The notes under the pieces: model-generated
Seen by the model: only the letters and a program-made list of their open reading frames with translations
Databases searched by the model: none
What the model was told of the DNA's origin: nothing
Position numbers and translations under genes: made by a program
Part shown: piece after piece, positions 1-8,305 of the stretch
Numbering within the stretch: position 1 is the first letter of the stretch
Layout: the number at the start of each line of letters is the position of its first letter
Source: Gammaproteobacteria bacterium
GTDB taxonomy: Bacteria; Pseudomonadota; Gammaproteobacteria; Steroidobacterales; GCA-2729495
DNA length: 30,089 bases
Assembly (NCBI GenBank): GCA_030429685.1
Contig: JAUIEY010000003.1
Span: 1 to 30,089, forward strand
Direction of reading: 5' to 3'

Positions 1-441
1 TTTGAGTTTCTGCTCACTCACCCGGTTTATTTTTCCGCCGGGCGCCGCCCGGTGGCGGGCGGCATCGCGCTGGGCCTGTTTCTTGGCCTGCTGCCACTGC
101 CCGGACAGACCGCCCTGGCCATAGCGGGAGCATTGCTGTTGCGGGTAAACCTGCCGCTGGCGGCACTGGCTGTCTGGGTTACCAACCCGCTGACCTTCGT
201 ACCGGTATTTTATTTTGCCTATCGCGTCGGCGGGCTGCTGCTCGACATTCCGGTCGATGCCATACCGCCGGAAGCAAGCCTGCACTGGCTTAGCGAGGAG
301 ATCGCCCTGCGCTGGCGACCGCTGGTATATGGCTCAGTGCTGCTGGCAACGTCCGTTGCGTCAGTCGCGTATTTGCTGATCAGCACGATCTGGCACATCC
401 TGACATTGCAGCGCTACCGGCAGCGTCATCGGCGCAGCTGA
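1..441 (+). CDS. DUF2062 membrane protein, 5' end outside the window
   Basis: The reading frame is open from base 1, so the N-terminus lies outside the window; the GTG at 52 is internal and not the likely start. The visible 146 residues carry the DUF2062 pattern: a glycine-rich hydrophobic helix (GIALGLFLGLLPLPGQ), a second helix, then the conserved VTNPLTFVPVFYFAYRVG segment, and a last hydrophobic helix near the C-terminus. Members are small inner-membrane proteins of unknown function, common in Proteobacteria. The gene converges on lolD, with only 9 bases between the stop codons and no obvious terminator. Family assignment is firm; no function can be given. Confidence 0.85.
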   Translation, partial: FEFLLTHPVYFSAGRRPVAGGIALGLFLGLLPLPGQTALAIAGALLLRVNLPLAALAVWVTNPLTFVPVFYFAYRVGGLLLDIPVDAIPPEASLHWLSEEIALRWRPLVYGSVLLATSVASVAYLLISTIWHILTLQRYRQRHRRS

Positions 442-450
442 ACGCTGCAA

Positions 451-1158
451 TCATTCCGTCAGCACGCCGTCCTGCAGCCGCAGCACCCGGTCCATGCGCG
501 CAGCCAGCGCCTGATCATGGGTAACCACCACGAGGCTGGAATCGAATTCGCGATTCAACTCAAGCATGAGTGCAAATACTTTTTCGCCGTTGCTGTGATC
601 AAGATTGCCGGTCGGCTCATCAGCCATGACCAGTGCCGGACGGGTGATCAATGCGCGCGCTACTGCGGCGCGCTGCCGTTCACCACCTGACAGTTCACCG
701 GGACGGTGGTGCAACCGCTCGCCCAGGCCGACCCTGTTCAGCAACTCTGTCGCCTGCTCACGCACGTTGCTGATGGGGTCACTGCGCATCAACAGCGGCA
801 TGGCCACGTTTTCCAGCGCCGAGAATTCGGGCAGCAGGTGATGAAACTGGTAAATAAATCCCAGTTCGCGATTGCGTAATAAACCGCGTTGGGTGCTGTT
901 AAGGCTGGCGATGTTGCGGCCCCGAATCAGCACCTCGCCGGTAGTCGGCAAATCCAGACCGCCCAGCACCTGTAACAAGGTGGTTTTGCCCGCGCCCGAC
1001 TCGCCAACGATGGCAATCCGCTCGCCCGCATTAATAGTGAGATTGACACCACGCAATACCTGCAACACGGCACCGGCATCGGCAAAGTCGCGCGTCAGAC
1101 TGCGGCATTCCAGCACGGGCAGCGACCGGCCGGCTGGCGCAGGCACGGAATCATTCAT
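451..1158 (-). CDS. lolD: LolD, ATPase of the lipoprotein-releasing ABC transporter
   Basis: This 235-residue ABC ATPase powers extraction of mature lipoproteins from the inner membrane by LolCDE and their handover to periplasmic LolA. Walker A is GESGAGKTT at residues 52-60, the Q-loop segment YQFHHLLPEFSALENV (about 103-118) is typical of LolD, the signature LSGGE is at 156-160, and Walker B ends in D180-E181 followed by the D-loop; the switch histidine is in VVVTHD. The start overlaps the end of lolC by 8 bases (ATGAATGA), implying translational coupling and a fixed ratio with the permeases. MacB- and FtsE-type ATPases are related, but the two adjacent Lol-type permeases settle the assignment. 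Confidence 0.95.
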   Translation of the reverse strand: MNDSVPAPAGRSLPVLECRSLTRDFADAGAVLQVLRGVNLTINAGERIAIVGESGAGKTTLLQVLGGLDLPTTGEVLIRGRNIASLNSTQRGLLRNRELGFIYQFHHLLPEFSALENVAMPLLMRSDPISNVREQATELLNRVGLGERLHHRPGELSGGERQRAAVARALITRPALVMADEPTGNLDHSNGEKVFALMLELNREFDSSLVVVTHDQALAARMDRVLRLQDGVLTE

Positions 1159-2398
1159 GGCGCAAAGCCCGCGCCGGATGGGTCGCCGCTGCCCGGAGCG
1201 CCGGATACACCGTTGCCGCTATCACCAGCACAAAGGCAAGTCCGCCGACTATGTAGACATCGTTCCAGCGCAACTGACTTGGCAGTTCACTGATGAAATA
1301 GACGTCGGGGGCAACAAACTGTATTTGCAACAACGCTTCCAGCCAGCCCACGACCACCCCCAGGTTCAGCGCCAGCGTGATTCCGGCTGCTACGCCGGCA
1401 AAGGTTCCAAACAGTCCGATCATTACGCCCTCGGTCACGAAAACCTTAAGTATGTTCAGCGCCGATGCGCCCATAGATCTGAGTATCGCAATTTCACTGC
1501 CTTTATCCCGCACCACCATCATCAGCGTGGAAACAATATTAAATGCTGCAACCGCCACGACTATCAGCAAAATAAAAAAGATAATGGACTTGGTAAGCTC
1601 GATGGAACGGAAAAAATTTGCATGCTGCCGGGTCCAGTCGCTTACGTAAACCCCGCCACCGTATTCAACCGCGACGCTGCGAACGACAGCATCAGCCTGC
1701 ATGGGCTCGACCACGGCAAAACTCAAACCGCTGACCGCATCATCCATGCGCATCAGGCGCGCACTGTCGGTCAGATGCACATACGCCAGGTTGCGGTCGT
1801 ATTCATACATACCGGCATGAAAAATCCCGCTAACCGTGAAACGTCGCATGCGCGGCAGCATCCCGGCCGGGGTAACGCTGCCCTGCGGAGTGAGCAGGAC
1901 GATTTTGTCTCCCACCTGCACCGCGAGGCGGCGCGCCAGCTCCGACCCCAGCACGATATTCCAGCCGCGCGGCTGCAGCGAATCCATCTGCCCGGCAGTC
2001 ATCAATCCGGCCGCATCTGAAACCTGCTGTTCGTGCTCCGGCAGAATGCCGCGCAATTCGATACCGGCAACCCCGCCGGGGCTTACCAGCATGCCCTGGC
2101 CGCTGATAAACGGTGCACTTGCCACAACGCGCTCGTCGGCCGCGGCAATGTTGCTGAGCAGTTCCCAGTCGGGGAGCCTGCCCTGCATGCCGGTAATGCT
2201 GCCATGAGACAACACCGCCAGAATGCGATTGCGAACCTCATACTCGAAACCATTCATGACCGACAGCACCACGATGAGTACTGCTACAGAAACCGCAATT
2301 CCGATGACCGAAATCAACGATATAAAAGACACAAAACGATTGCGCTTGCGTGAACGCAGGTAGCGGTTGCCGACAAAAACTTCAAATGGCCGGTACAT
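1151..2398 (-). CDS. lolC: LolC-type permease of the lipoprotein-releasing transporter (carries the LolA-binding Hook)
   Basis: This 415-residue protein has the MacB/FtsX-family plan: one N-terminal membrane helix (about 24-48) running into LSVMNGFE, a large periplasmic domain, and three C-terminal helices ending in YPALRAAATHPARALRHE. In the periplasmic domain, PQGSVTPAGMLPRMRRF (171-187) matches the proline-bounded Hook of E. coli LolC that docks LolA; the upstream paralogue lacks it. On that basis I call this subunit LolC although other stretches (VYFISELPSQLRWNDVY) look more like LolE. It starts 16 bases after the lolE stop and overlaps lolD by 8 bases. Membership of the LolC/E family is certain; the LolC label is an inference from the Hook. 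Confidence 0.9.
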   Translation of the reverse strand: MYRPFEVFVGNRYLRSRKRNRFVSFISLISVIGIAVSVAVLIVVLSVMNGFEYEVRNRILAVLSHGSITGMQGRLPDWELLSNIAAADERVVASAPFISGQGMLVSPGGVAGIELRGILPEHEQQVSDAAGLMTAGQMDSLQPRGWNIVLGSELARRLAVQVGDKIVLLTPQGSVTPAGMLPRMRRFTVSGIFHAGMYEYDRNLAYVHLTDSARLMRMDDAVSGLSFAVVEPMQADAVVRSVAVEYGGGVYVSDWTRQHANFFRSIELTKSIIFFILLIVVAVAAFNIVSTLMMVVRDKGSEIAILRSMGASALNILKVFVTEGVMIGLFGTFAGVAAGITLALNLGVVVGWLEALLQIQFVAPDVYFISELPSQLRWNDVYIVGGLAFVLVIAATVYPALRAAATHPARALRHE

Positions 2399-2414
2399 TC
2401 AGTCCATCCGCCAG

Positions 2415-3665
2415 CTATTCATAGCGCAGCACTTCCGCAGGATGCACCCGGGCGGCCCGCAATGCCGGATAGACCGTTGCCAAAGCCGTGACAAGCAACA
2501 CGCCAAGCGCAGCTGTCAGCACATCGGTGGCCTGCAGGTCAGCCGGCAGTTCAGTCAGATAATAGAGATCGGCCGGCATGAACTGAAAACCGAACAGATT
2601 CTCCAGCAACGGTGCCAGCGTATCGATATTCAAGGCCATGACAACGCCCAGTGCGATGCCCAGCAACGCACCGAACCAGCCGATCACCGTGCCCTGCAGC
2701 AGAAAAACCGCCACGACTTCGCGCCTTGAACAACCCAGGGTGCGCAGTATGGCAATGCCGCCACGCTTTTCCGCAACCACCATCACCAGCATCGCAACAA
2801 TATTAAAAGCCGCAACGCCGATAATGAGTGACAACAGCAATGCCATCATGGTTTTTTCAATTCTGATGGCACGAAAATAGCTGGCATTTTCCTGGGTCCA
2901 GTCACGTACCTGCAAATCCCCGCCGGGAGATGCGTTGGCAGCCGCGTTGCGCACCAGTTGGGGCGCAGCAAAAATATCCGCTGTCTCCACCCGTATGCCG
3001 GAGATTTCTCCGCCCGGCTGCACCAATTCGCCGGCATCGTCGAGATGCACCAGTGCGCGCACCGAGTCATGCTCCTGCACTCCCAGCTCGAACAGTCCGC
3101 TGACCGTGAATCCCGACAACCGTGCGGCGGATACCGTTGCCCCAGCGCCGGCGCGCGGCACCAGCATGGACACCGGATCACCGACCGCCACGCCCAGCCG
3201 ACGCGCCAGACCGCGGCCCAGCACGACGGCCCGCGAGCCGGCCTGCAAGTCGTCCAACCTGCCGATCAGCATACTGTCGCCGACCGCCGATACCCGTCGC
3301 TCCAGATCCGGCTGCACGCCGGTCAGCAATGCCGCGGTCATACCACCGGGTCCGCTCAGCAGGGCTTCAAACTCAACGTAGGGTGCCGCGGCAACCACCC
3401 CGGGCTGCGCAGCCAGACGCTCGACCGCGGCGGGCCAGTCCGCCAAAGCGTCGGCGCCGCTCACCGTGGCATGCGCTGTCATGCCCAGCAGGCGCTCGCG
3501 CAGCTCGTTCTCAAAGCCGTTCATGACGGACATAACGACAATCAGCGCAGCCACACCAAGCATCACACCGAGTACGGACGCGGCATTGACAAAAGACACG
3601 AAGCCACTGCCCTTGCTGGCCCTCAGGTAGCGCAAGGCCACAAATAGCGCTACCGGACGGCGCAT
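2415..3665 (-). CDS. lolE: LolE-type permease of the lipoprotein-releasing transporter (no Hook)
   Basis: This 416-residue paralogue of the next gene is the first gene of the lol operon. An N-terminal helix (about 27-48) leads into VMSVMNGFENELRERLLG; a periplasmic domain and three C-terminal helices follow, ending in YPALRAARVHPAEVLRYE. Several periplasmic stretches resemble E. coli LolE (PGVVAAAPYVEF; SGIRVETADIF; FQFMPADLYYLTELPADL). At the place where LolC has its Hook this protein reads VPRAGAGATVSAARLSGF (169-186), without the proline-bounded hairpin, so it should be the lipoprotein-binding partner rather than the LolA-docking one. The C-terminal RYE resembles LolC, so sequence identity alone would be ambiguous. 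The start is ATG with only a weak ribosome binding site. Confidence 0.9.
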   Translation of the reverse strand: MRRPVALFVALRYLRASKGSGFVSFVNAASVLGVMLGVAALIVVMSVMNGFENELRERLLGMTAHATVSGADALADWPAAVERLAAQPGVVAAAPYVEFEALLSGPGGMTAALLTGVQPDLERRVSAVGDSMLIGRLDDLQAGSRAVVLGRGLARRLGVAVGDPVSMLVPRAGAGATVSAARLSGFTVSGLFELGVQEHDSVRALVHLDDAGELVQPGGEISGIRVETADIFAAPQLVRNAAANASPGGDLQVRDWTQENASYFRAIRIEKTMMALLLSLIIGVAAFNIVAMLVMVVAEKRGGIAILRTLGCSRREVVAVFLLQGTVIGWFGALLGIALGVVMALNIDTLAPLLENLFGFQFMPADLYYLTELPADLQATDVLTAALGVLLVTALATVYPALRAARVHPAEVLRYE

Positions 3666-3701
3666 AGATCGGCGTTATGACTGTGAACTGCTTTGTATTC
3701 G

Positions 3702-3724
3702 AGCATTTGCGTAAATGCTATATT
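3702..3724. promoter_or_regulatory. Dyad operator and possible -10 box between divergent lolE and the small secreted protein gene
   Basis: A perfect inverted repeat, AGCATTT-GCGT-AAATGCT (3702-3719), runs straight into TATATT (3719-3724), a 5/6 match to a -10 box for the plus strand. A transcript would start near 3731, just upstream of the gene at 3759. A -35 candidate, TTGTAT at 3693-3698, is only 3/6 and 20 bases away, a spacing seen at activator-dependent promoters whose regulator binds between the boxes. The dyad lies 37 bases upstream of the lolE start, so it could serve both genes. I do not recognise the regulator. The dyad is seen directly; its role is inferred. Confidence 0.45.
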
Positions 3725-3758
3725 GGCGGGCATGTGCGCAATGGAGAGTACCAGTACC

Positions 3759-4034
3759 ATGCTCCGAAAAGCTATGTTAGCAACCCTGCTGGCGGTCAGC
3801 CTGGGCGGCGCCGCGAGCGCCGACACCCTGCTGGTTGAGGGCATAAAGGTAGCCGGACAGTCCGGCCATCCGGCTCGCGGCTCCACCAAGGCCGAGGTTA
3901 TTGCCCAATTCGGTGAACCAGCGGGCCGCAGTGGTCCGGTTGGTGAGCCGCCTATCTCCAGTTGGGAATACGCGCCGTTTGTGGTGTATTTCGAATACGA
4001 CTACGTATTGCACGCAGTAGCCAAGCGCCAGTAA
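3759..4034 (+). CDS. Small secreted protein, conserved, function unknown
   Basis: I place the start at ATG 3759, behind GGAGAG with a 10-base spacing. This gives a 91-residue protein opening with a clear signal peptide: MLRK, a hydrophobic core, and a GAASA cleavage site before DTLL. Earlier in-frame starts (3693, 3732, 3741) would spoil the signal peptide and lie at or before the likely transcript start. The mature 70 residues contain STKAEVIAQFGEP, reminiscent of the small BamE/OmlA-like periplasmic fold, followed by VGEPPISSWEY and FVVYFEYDYVLHAV. From memory, similar small secreted proteins occur in Pseudomonas, some with an unsupported phosphodiesterase label; no catalytic motif is visible here. 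It lies between the lol operon and mfd. Confidence 0.75.
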   Translation: MLRKAMLATLLAVSLGGAASADTLLVEGIKVAGQSGHPARGSTKAEVIAQFGEPAGRSGPVGEPPISSWEYAPFVVYFEYDYVLHAVAKRQ

Positions 4035-4088
4035 TCCGGGCAGCTTTTCCAGCCACTGGGCTGCGCGCGCCGCGGCTTGTGGGATAAT

Positions 4089-4104
4089 CCGGGCTTTTGC
4101 CCGG
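4089..4104 (+). other. Stem-loop just upstream of the mfd start
   Basis: CCGGGC-TTTT-GCCCGG is a perfect 6-bp GC stem with a 4-base loop ending 6 bases before the mfd ATG at 4111. No T-run follows, so it is not an intrinsic terminator, and no Shine-Dalgarno sequence lies between it and the start. GATAAT directly upstream (4083-4088) could be a -10 box, but there is no matching -35. It may affect mfd translation; that is a guess. Confidence 0.4.
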
Positions 4105-4110
4105 ACCACT

Positions 4111-7100
4111 ATGCTGCACCCCGAACCCCTGCTCCTCCGGCACGCGCCGACTGCGCCGGCCGGCGCCACCACCGTGCTGGGCAGCTGCTACGGCGCCGCC
4201 GCGGCATTGCTGGCCAGTGAACTGCAGCAGCAACTGCAGCACACGCTAGTGGTAATCACGCCCAGCGTTGCGGCAGCAGAAAACCTTGAGCGGGAAATCG
4301 GCTTTTTCGCCGGCATCGACAGGGCACGACTTTACACAGACCCGGAACTGCTCGCTTACGATGCGTTCAGCCCGCACCCCGATTTGGTATCCAGACGCAT
4401 GGCACTGCTGGCCGACCTGCTTGAGCAGCCACCAGCCATCGTTGTCATTGCGGCACCCAGCCTGCTCTACCGCTTGCCGCCGGTAGACTACATCCGCGGC
4501 CATAGTCTGAACATGCGCGTCGGGCAAACGTGCAAAATTGAAGAGCTCAGTCAGCGTCTCGGCGATGCCGGCTACACGCGGGTTGCGCAGGTAAATCAGC
4601 ACGGCGAAATGGCCGTGCGCGGCTCACTGATTGACGTTTACCCGATGGGCAGCGCGGCACCGGTGCGGCTGGATTTTTTTGCCGATGAAGTGGAGTCGAT
4701 CCGCGAGTTCGATCCCGACACGCAACGTTCCGGCGCTCAGCTGCAGCAGTTCACAACCCTGCCGGCGCGCGACTTTCCAACGGATCAGGACGCGATACGG
4801 GGGTTTCGCAGCCGTTACCGGCAACGGTTTGAAGGTAACCCGGCCGAATCTGCAATCTATCCGGAAGTGTCTGATGGGCGCTTCCCCGGCGGTATCGAAA
4901 ATTATCTGCCGCTGTTTTTTGACAGCACCGCAAGCATCTGGGACTACCTTCCGGCCAGCCACAGTGTGCTGCTTCACGACGATGCAACGAGCGCGATTGA
5001 TGCGAACTGGACGGAAATCAGCGAACGCTACGAGCAATACCGGCATGACACCACACGCCCTGCCCTCAAACCGGCGGAGCTGTATTGCGAACCTGCCATG
5101 CATCACCAGGCCCTGCAGCAGGCGCGACTATGGCAGGCAGCAAGTCGCAAATTGCCGGATGAAAGTCTGAATCTCGCAGCCGGACGCGCTCCGGCGGTCA
5201 TGATCAACACGCATGCAGGCAAGCCGGCCGCCGAATTGCTGGACTATCTGCAGACTTTCGACGGCCGGGTTTTGTTTGCTGCGGAATCAGCCGGACGGCG
5301 GGAGATGCTGCTGGAGTTGCTGCGCGACCAGCGACTCAGCGTCACGACGGTCACAAACTGGGCGGAATTTGTTGGCGGGGATGCCCGTCTGAATATAGTG
5401 GTAGCGCAGCTTGCAACCGGCGTCACCCTGCCGGAGGCCGGCTTCAGCATCATCGCAGAGCAGGAACTGTTCGGCTCCCGGCCGCGGCGCCGGGTCCGCC
5501 GCAAGGCCCGTGATCCCGAGGCAATACTGCAGGATCTCAGTGACTTACGTGATGGGTCTCCGGTTGTTCATGAAGACTATGGCGTGGGGCGTTACCGCGG
5601 CCTGTCACACCTGGACATCGACGGGATGGCGGCTGACTTTCTGACCCTCGAATACGCCGGCGGTGACCGGCTTTACGTGCCCGTCGCCTCGCTACAGCTG
5701 ATTTCCCGTTACACCGGCGCCAGCCCTGAGCACGCGCCGCTGCATCGGCTGGGCACCGACCAATGGGCGCGCGCAAGGCAAAAAGCCGCGGAGCAGATTC
5801 GCGACGTTGCTGCCGAGCTGCTCGATTTGTATGCAACTCGCGCCGCCCGCTCAGGCCGCAGCATGCGGGTGGACCCGGGCGACTACGAGCGGTTCGCGGC
5901 CGGCTTTCCGTTTGAACTGACCGAAGATCAGGCGGCCGCCATCGACGCCACCCTGGCGGATTTACAGGCACCGCAGGCCATGGACCGGCTGGTCTGCGGT
6001 GACGTGGGATTCGGCAAAACCGAGGTGGCCTTGCGGGCAGCGTTCGTGGCCGCAATGAGCGGCGCCCAGGTGGCGATACTGGCACCGACGACATTGCTGG
6101 CCCAGCAGCACTACCAGACCTTCAGCGACAGGCTGGCAGACTGGCCGGTCACCGTAGACGTATTGTCACGCTTTCGCACCGCCAAAGAAGCGCAGCAGGT
6201 AATTGCCGCGGTTAAGGCCGGCAAAATCGATATCATCATTGGCACCCACCGGCTGCTGCAGACCGATATCAAGTTCAGCGCACTCGGACTGGTGATTGTT
6301 GACGAAGAGCATCGTTTCGGCGTCAGGCACAAAGAGCAGCTCAAGAACCTGCGCGCCGAAGTTGACATACTGACCCTCACGGCAACACCGATCCCCCGCA
6401 CACTTAACATGGCGCTGGGCGAACTGCGCGAATTGTCACTGATTACCACCCCGCCGGAAAGCCGGCTGGCCATCAAAACCTTCGTCACCCAATGGCAAAC
6501 TCCACTGCTGCGTGAAGCCTGTCAGCGCGAAATGAAGCGCGGCGGACAGGTCTATTTTGTGCACAACCGCATAGACGACATTGAGAAGCAGGCACGGCGT
6601 CTGCAGGAGATCATTCCCGACGCAAAAATGCGCGTAGCGCATGGCCAGATGCGCGAGCAGGAACTGGAACAGATCATGCTGGATTTCTATCACCGGCGTT
6701 TTCATATACTGGTGTGCACTTCCATTATCGAAAGCGGCATCGACATACCCAGCGCCAACACCATCATTATTAACCGGGCTGACCGCTTCGGCCTTGCCCA
6801 GTTACACCAGCTGCGGGGGCGTGTCGGCCGGTCGCATCACAAGGCATTCGCTTACCTGCTGACACCGCCGGACAATCTGCTGACCGCCGATGCCAAAAAG
6901 CGCCTCGATGCCATCGAAGCTATGGAGGATCTGGGCGCCGGCTTCGTGCTGGCGACGCACGATCTGGAGATTCGCGGTGCCGGCGAGCTGCTGGGCGAAC
7001 AGCAGACCGGCCAGCTGCAGCAGATAGGCTTCAGCCTGTATACCGAACTACTGGGGCGCGCCGTGGCAGCTATCCGCCGCGGCGAGACTCCGGATCTGGA

Positions 7101-7584
7101 TGCCACCCGCCGCAGCGGCTGTGAGCTGAACATGCAGCTCCCCGCCCTGCTGCCCGAAGACTATATGCCGGACATTCAGATGCGCCTGATGCACTACAAA
7201 CGAATTGCCAGCGCCGCCAGCGCTGATGCATTGCGTGAACTGCAGGTGGAACTCATCGACCGGTTCGGCATGCTGCCCGAGGCAACCAAAAACCTGTTCC
7301 GCCAGACCCGCCTGCGGCTGCTCGCCTCGACGCTCGGCATCGACAAGATTGAAGCGACCGGCGGCGGCATCACTGTGCAGTTCGGCGCAACTCCCCGGGT
7401 GGACACCCATGACCTGGTTGCGCTGATTGCGGCCCAGCCGGACCGCTACGGCTTCGACCGGCAGCAGCGCTTTGTGCTGCGCGCCGAGCTTAGCGACGCA
7501 AATGACCGGTTTACCGCGCTGGAAGAGCTGCTGCAGGGCTGGCTGCACTCCGGCGGCCATGACGCGCAAACCGTCAATGGTTAA
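4111..7584 (+). CDS. mfd: Mfd, transcription-repair coupling factor
   Basis: This 1157-residue ATP-dependent DNA translocase (E. coli Mfd is 1148) removes RNA polymerase stalled at lesions and recruits UvrA. The N-terminal third is the UvrB-like region. The RNA-polymerase-interacting domain follows, beginning around GSPVVHEDYGVGRYRGL. The RecG-like motor then has Walker A GDVGFGKTE at 630-638, motif II DEEHRFGV starting at residue 731, TATPIPRTL (motif III), and ESGIDIPSANTIIINRADRFGLAQLHQLRGRVGR (motifs V-VI, written across about 34 residues). The C-terminal domain that masks UvrA binding is complete. Start ATG 4111 gives the expected N-terminus but has no good ribosome binding site; a stem-loop sits just upstream. 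The stop is followed at once by csiV. Confidence 0.97.
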   Translation: MLHPEPLLLRHAPTAPAGATTVLGSCYGAAAALLASELQQQLQHTLVVITPSVAAAENLEREIGFFAGIDRARLYTDPELLAYDAFSPHPDLVSRRMALLADLLEQPPAIVVIAAPSLLYRLPPVDYIRGHSLNMRVGQTCKIEELSQRLGDAGYTRVAQVNQHGEMAVRGSLIDVYPMGSAAPVRLDFFADEVESIREFDPDTQRSGAQLQQFTTLPARDFPTDQDAIRGFRSRYRQRFEGNPAESAIYPEVSDGRFPGGIENYLPLFFDSTASIWDYLPASHSVLLHDDATSAIDANWTEISERYEQYRHDTTRPALKPAELYCEPAMHHQALQQARLWQAASRKLPDESLNLAAGRAPAVMINTHAGKPAAELLDYLQTFDGRVLFAAESAGRREMLLELLRDQRLSVTTVTNWAEFVGGDARLNIVVAQLATGVTLPEAGFSIIAEQELFGSRPRRRVRRKARDPEAILQDLSDLRDGSPVVHEDYGVGRYRGLSHLDIDGMAADFLTLEYAGGDRLYVPVASLQLISRYTGASPEHAPLHRLGTDQWARARQKAAEQIRDVAAELLDLYATRAARSGRSMRVDPGDYERFAAGFPFELTEDQAAAIDATLADLQAPQAMDRLVCGDVGFGKTEVALRAAFVAAMSGAQVAILAPTTLLAQQHYQTFSDRLADWPVTVDVLSRFRTAKEAQQVIAAVKAGKIDIIIGTHRLLQTDIKFSALGLVIVDEEHRFGVRHKEQLKNLRAEVDILTLTATPIPRTLNMALGELRELSLITTPPESRLAIKTFVTQWQTPLLREACQREMKRGGQVYFVHNRIDDIEKQARRLQEIIPDAKMRVAHGQMREQELEQIMLDFYHRRFHILVCTSIIESGIDIPSANTIIINRADRFGLAQLHQLRGRVGRSHHKAFAYLLTPPDNLLTADAKKRLDAIEAMEDLGAGFVLATHDLEIRGAGELLGEQQTGQLQQIGFSLYTELLGRAVAAIRRGETPDLDATRRSGCELNMQLPALLPEDYMPDIQMRLMHYKRIASAASADALRELQVELIDRFGMLPEATKNLFRQTRLRLLASTLGIDKIEATGGGITVQFGATPRVDTHDLVALIAAQPDRYGFDRQQRFVLRAELSDANDRFTALEELLQGWLHSGGHDAQTVNG

Positions 7585-7594
7585 GATGGGCGCC

Positions 7595-8305
7595 ATGAAC
7601 AAGCGCCATACAGCCCGTCGGACTTTTGCCGTGACCCGGTGCACCTTAATGCTTAGCGCGCTGCTGCTGGCCGCGCCGGCTTTGGCGCAACAGGATCCGG
7701 AGGGTGAAGACGAGCCGCAGACGCGTTACCAGGTCGAGGTACTGGTTTTCCGGCATCTCGATCAGTCGCGCAACACCGCCGAAATTTCCCGGCTGGTGGA
7801 ACCCGAACTGAATGATCTGCTGGATCAGCAACTGGCGAGACTGGCGGCGCCAGCGGAACCGGTTATCGAATTCAACGACGCCGCGACGGGCGAAACTTTC
7901 TGGCAACCAGTCGCAACTGACAAGCTGGTCATGCGCAAGGATGCCGAGCGACTGGAACGACTTGATGCCTACCAGTTGGTGAGCCACCTGGCCTGGATTC
8001 AGGCCGCTGAAGACGTCGCGGTGGCGGAGGGTATTGCGGCAGACGAACTGGATCCCGGCTCTGAGCTGAGCGGCACGGTGAAACTCTACCGCAAGCGCTA
8101 CCTGCATCTGGCGGTGGACCTGACGCTCGGTGACAGTGCGATCGGCCGGCGTGGCGGCGCTATGAGTCAGCTATTGCCGGTGAACCGCGTATTGCCGGCT
8201 ATCGTCGATTCGCGCCGCATGCGACTCGGCCGTACCGTGTATTTCGACCAGCCGGAGTTTGGCGTGCTGGCATCGGTCAGCCGGCTTCAGCCAGCCGACA
8301 ACTGA
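7595..8305 (+). CDS. CsiV-family periplasmic protein
   Basis: The frame extends back into mfd, but I choose ATG 7595, which gives a 236-residue protein with a proper signal peptide: MNKRHTARR, a hydrophobic stretch, and ALA before QQDPEG. ATG 7577 and 7586 are alternatives and no strong ribosome binding site decides. The mature protein opens with RYQVEVLVFRHLDQSRNTAE, the hallmark of the CsiV family (PF10972), and ends with the family-typical YFDQPEFGVLASVSRL. CsiV was described in Vibrio as a peptidoglycan-binding protein needed for cell shape; transfer of that role here is inference. Position directly after mfd matches Pseudomonas. The last 19 bases overlap the end of the convergent GGDEF gene. 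Confidence 0.85.
   Translation: MNKRHTARRTFAVTRCTLMLSALLLAAPALAQQDPEGEDEPQTRYQVEVLVFRHLDQSRNTAEISRLVEPELNDLLDQQLARLAAPAEPVIEFNDAATGETFWQPVATDKLVMRKDAERLERLDAYQLVSHLAWIQAAEDVAVAEGIAADELDPGSELSGTVKLYRKRYLHLAVDLTLGDSAIGRRGGAMSQLLPVNRVLPAIVDSRRMRLGRTVYFDQPEFGVLASVSRLQPADN

Noticed and set aside
434..448. Stem GCAGC/GCTGC over the DUF2062 stop as a bidirectional terminator
   Set aside because: Only 5 bp and no T-run on either side.
872..2020. Long plus-strand open frame (382 residues) antisense to lolD and lolC
   Set aside because: Its product is His/Gln/Arg-rich with no recognisable domain, and it mirrors the well-conserved lol genes; long antisense frames are expected at this GC content.
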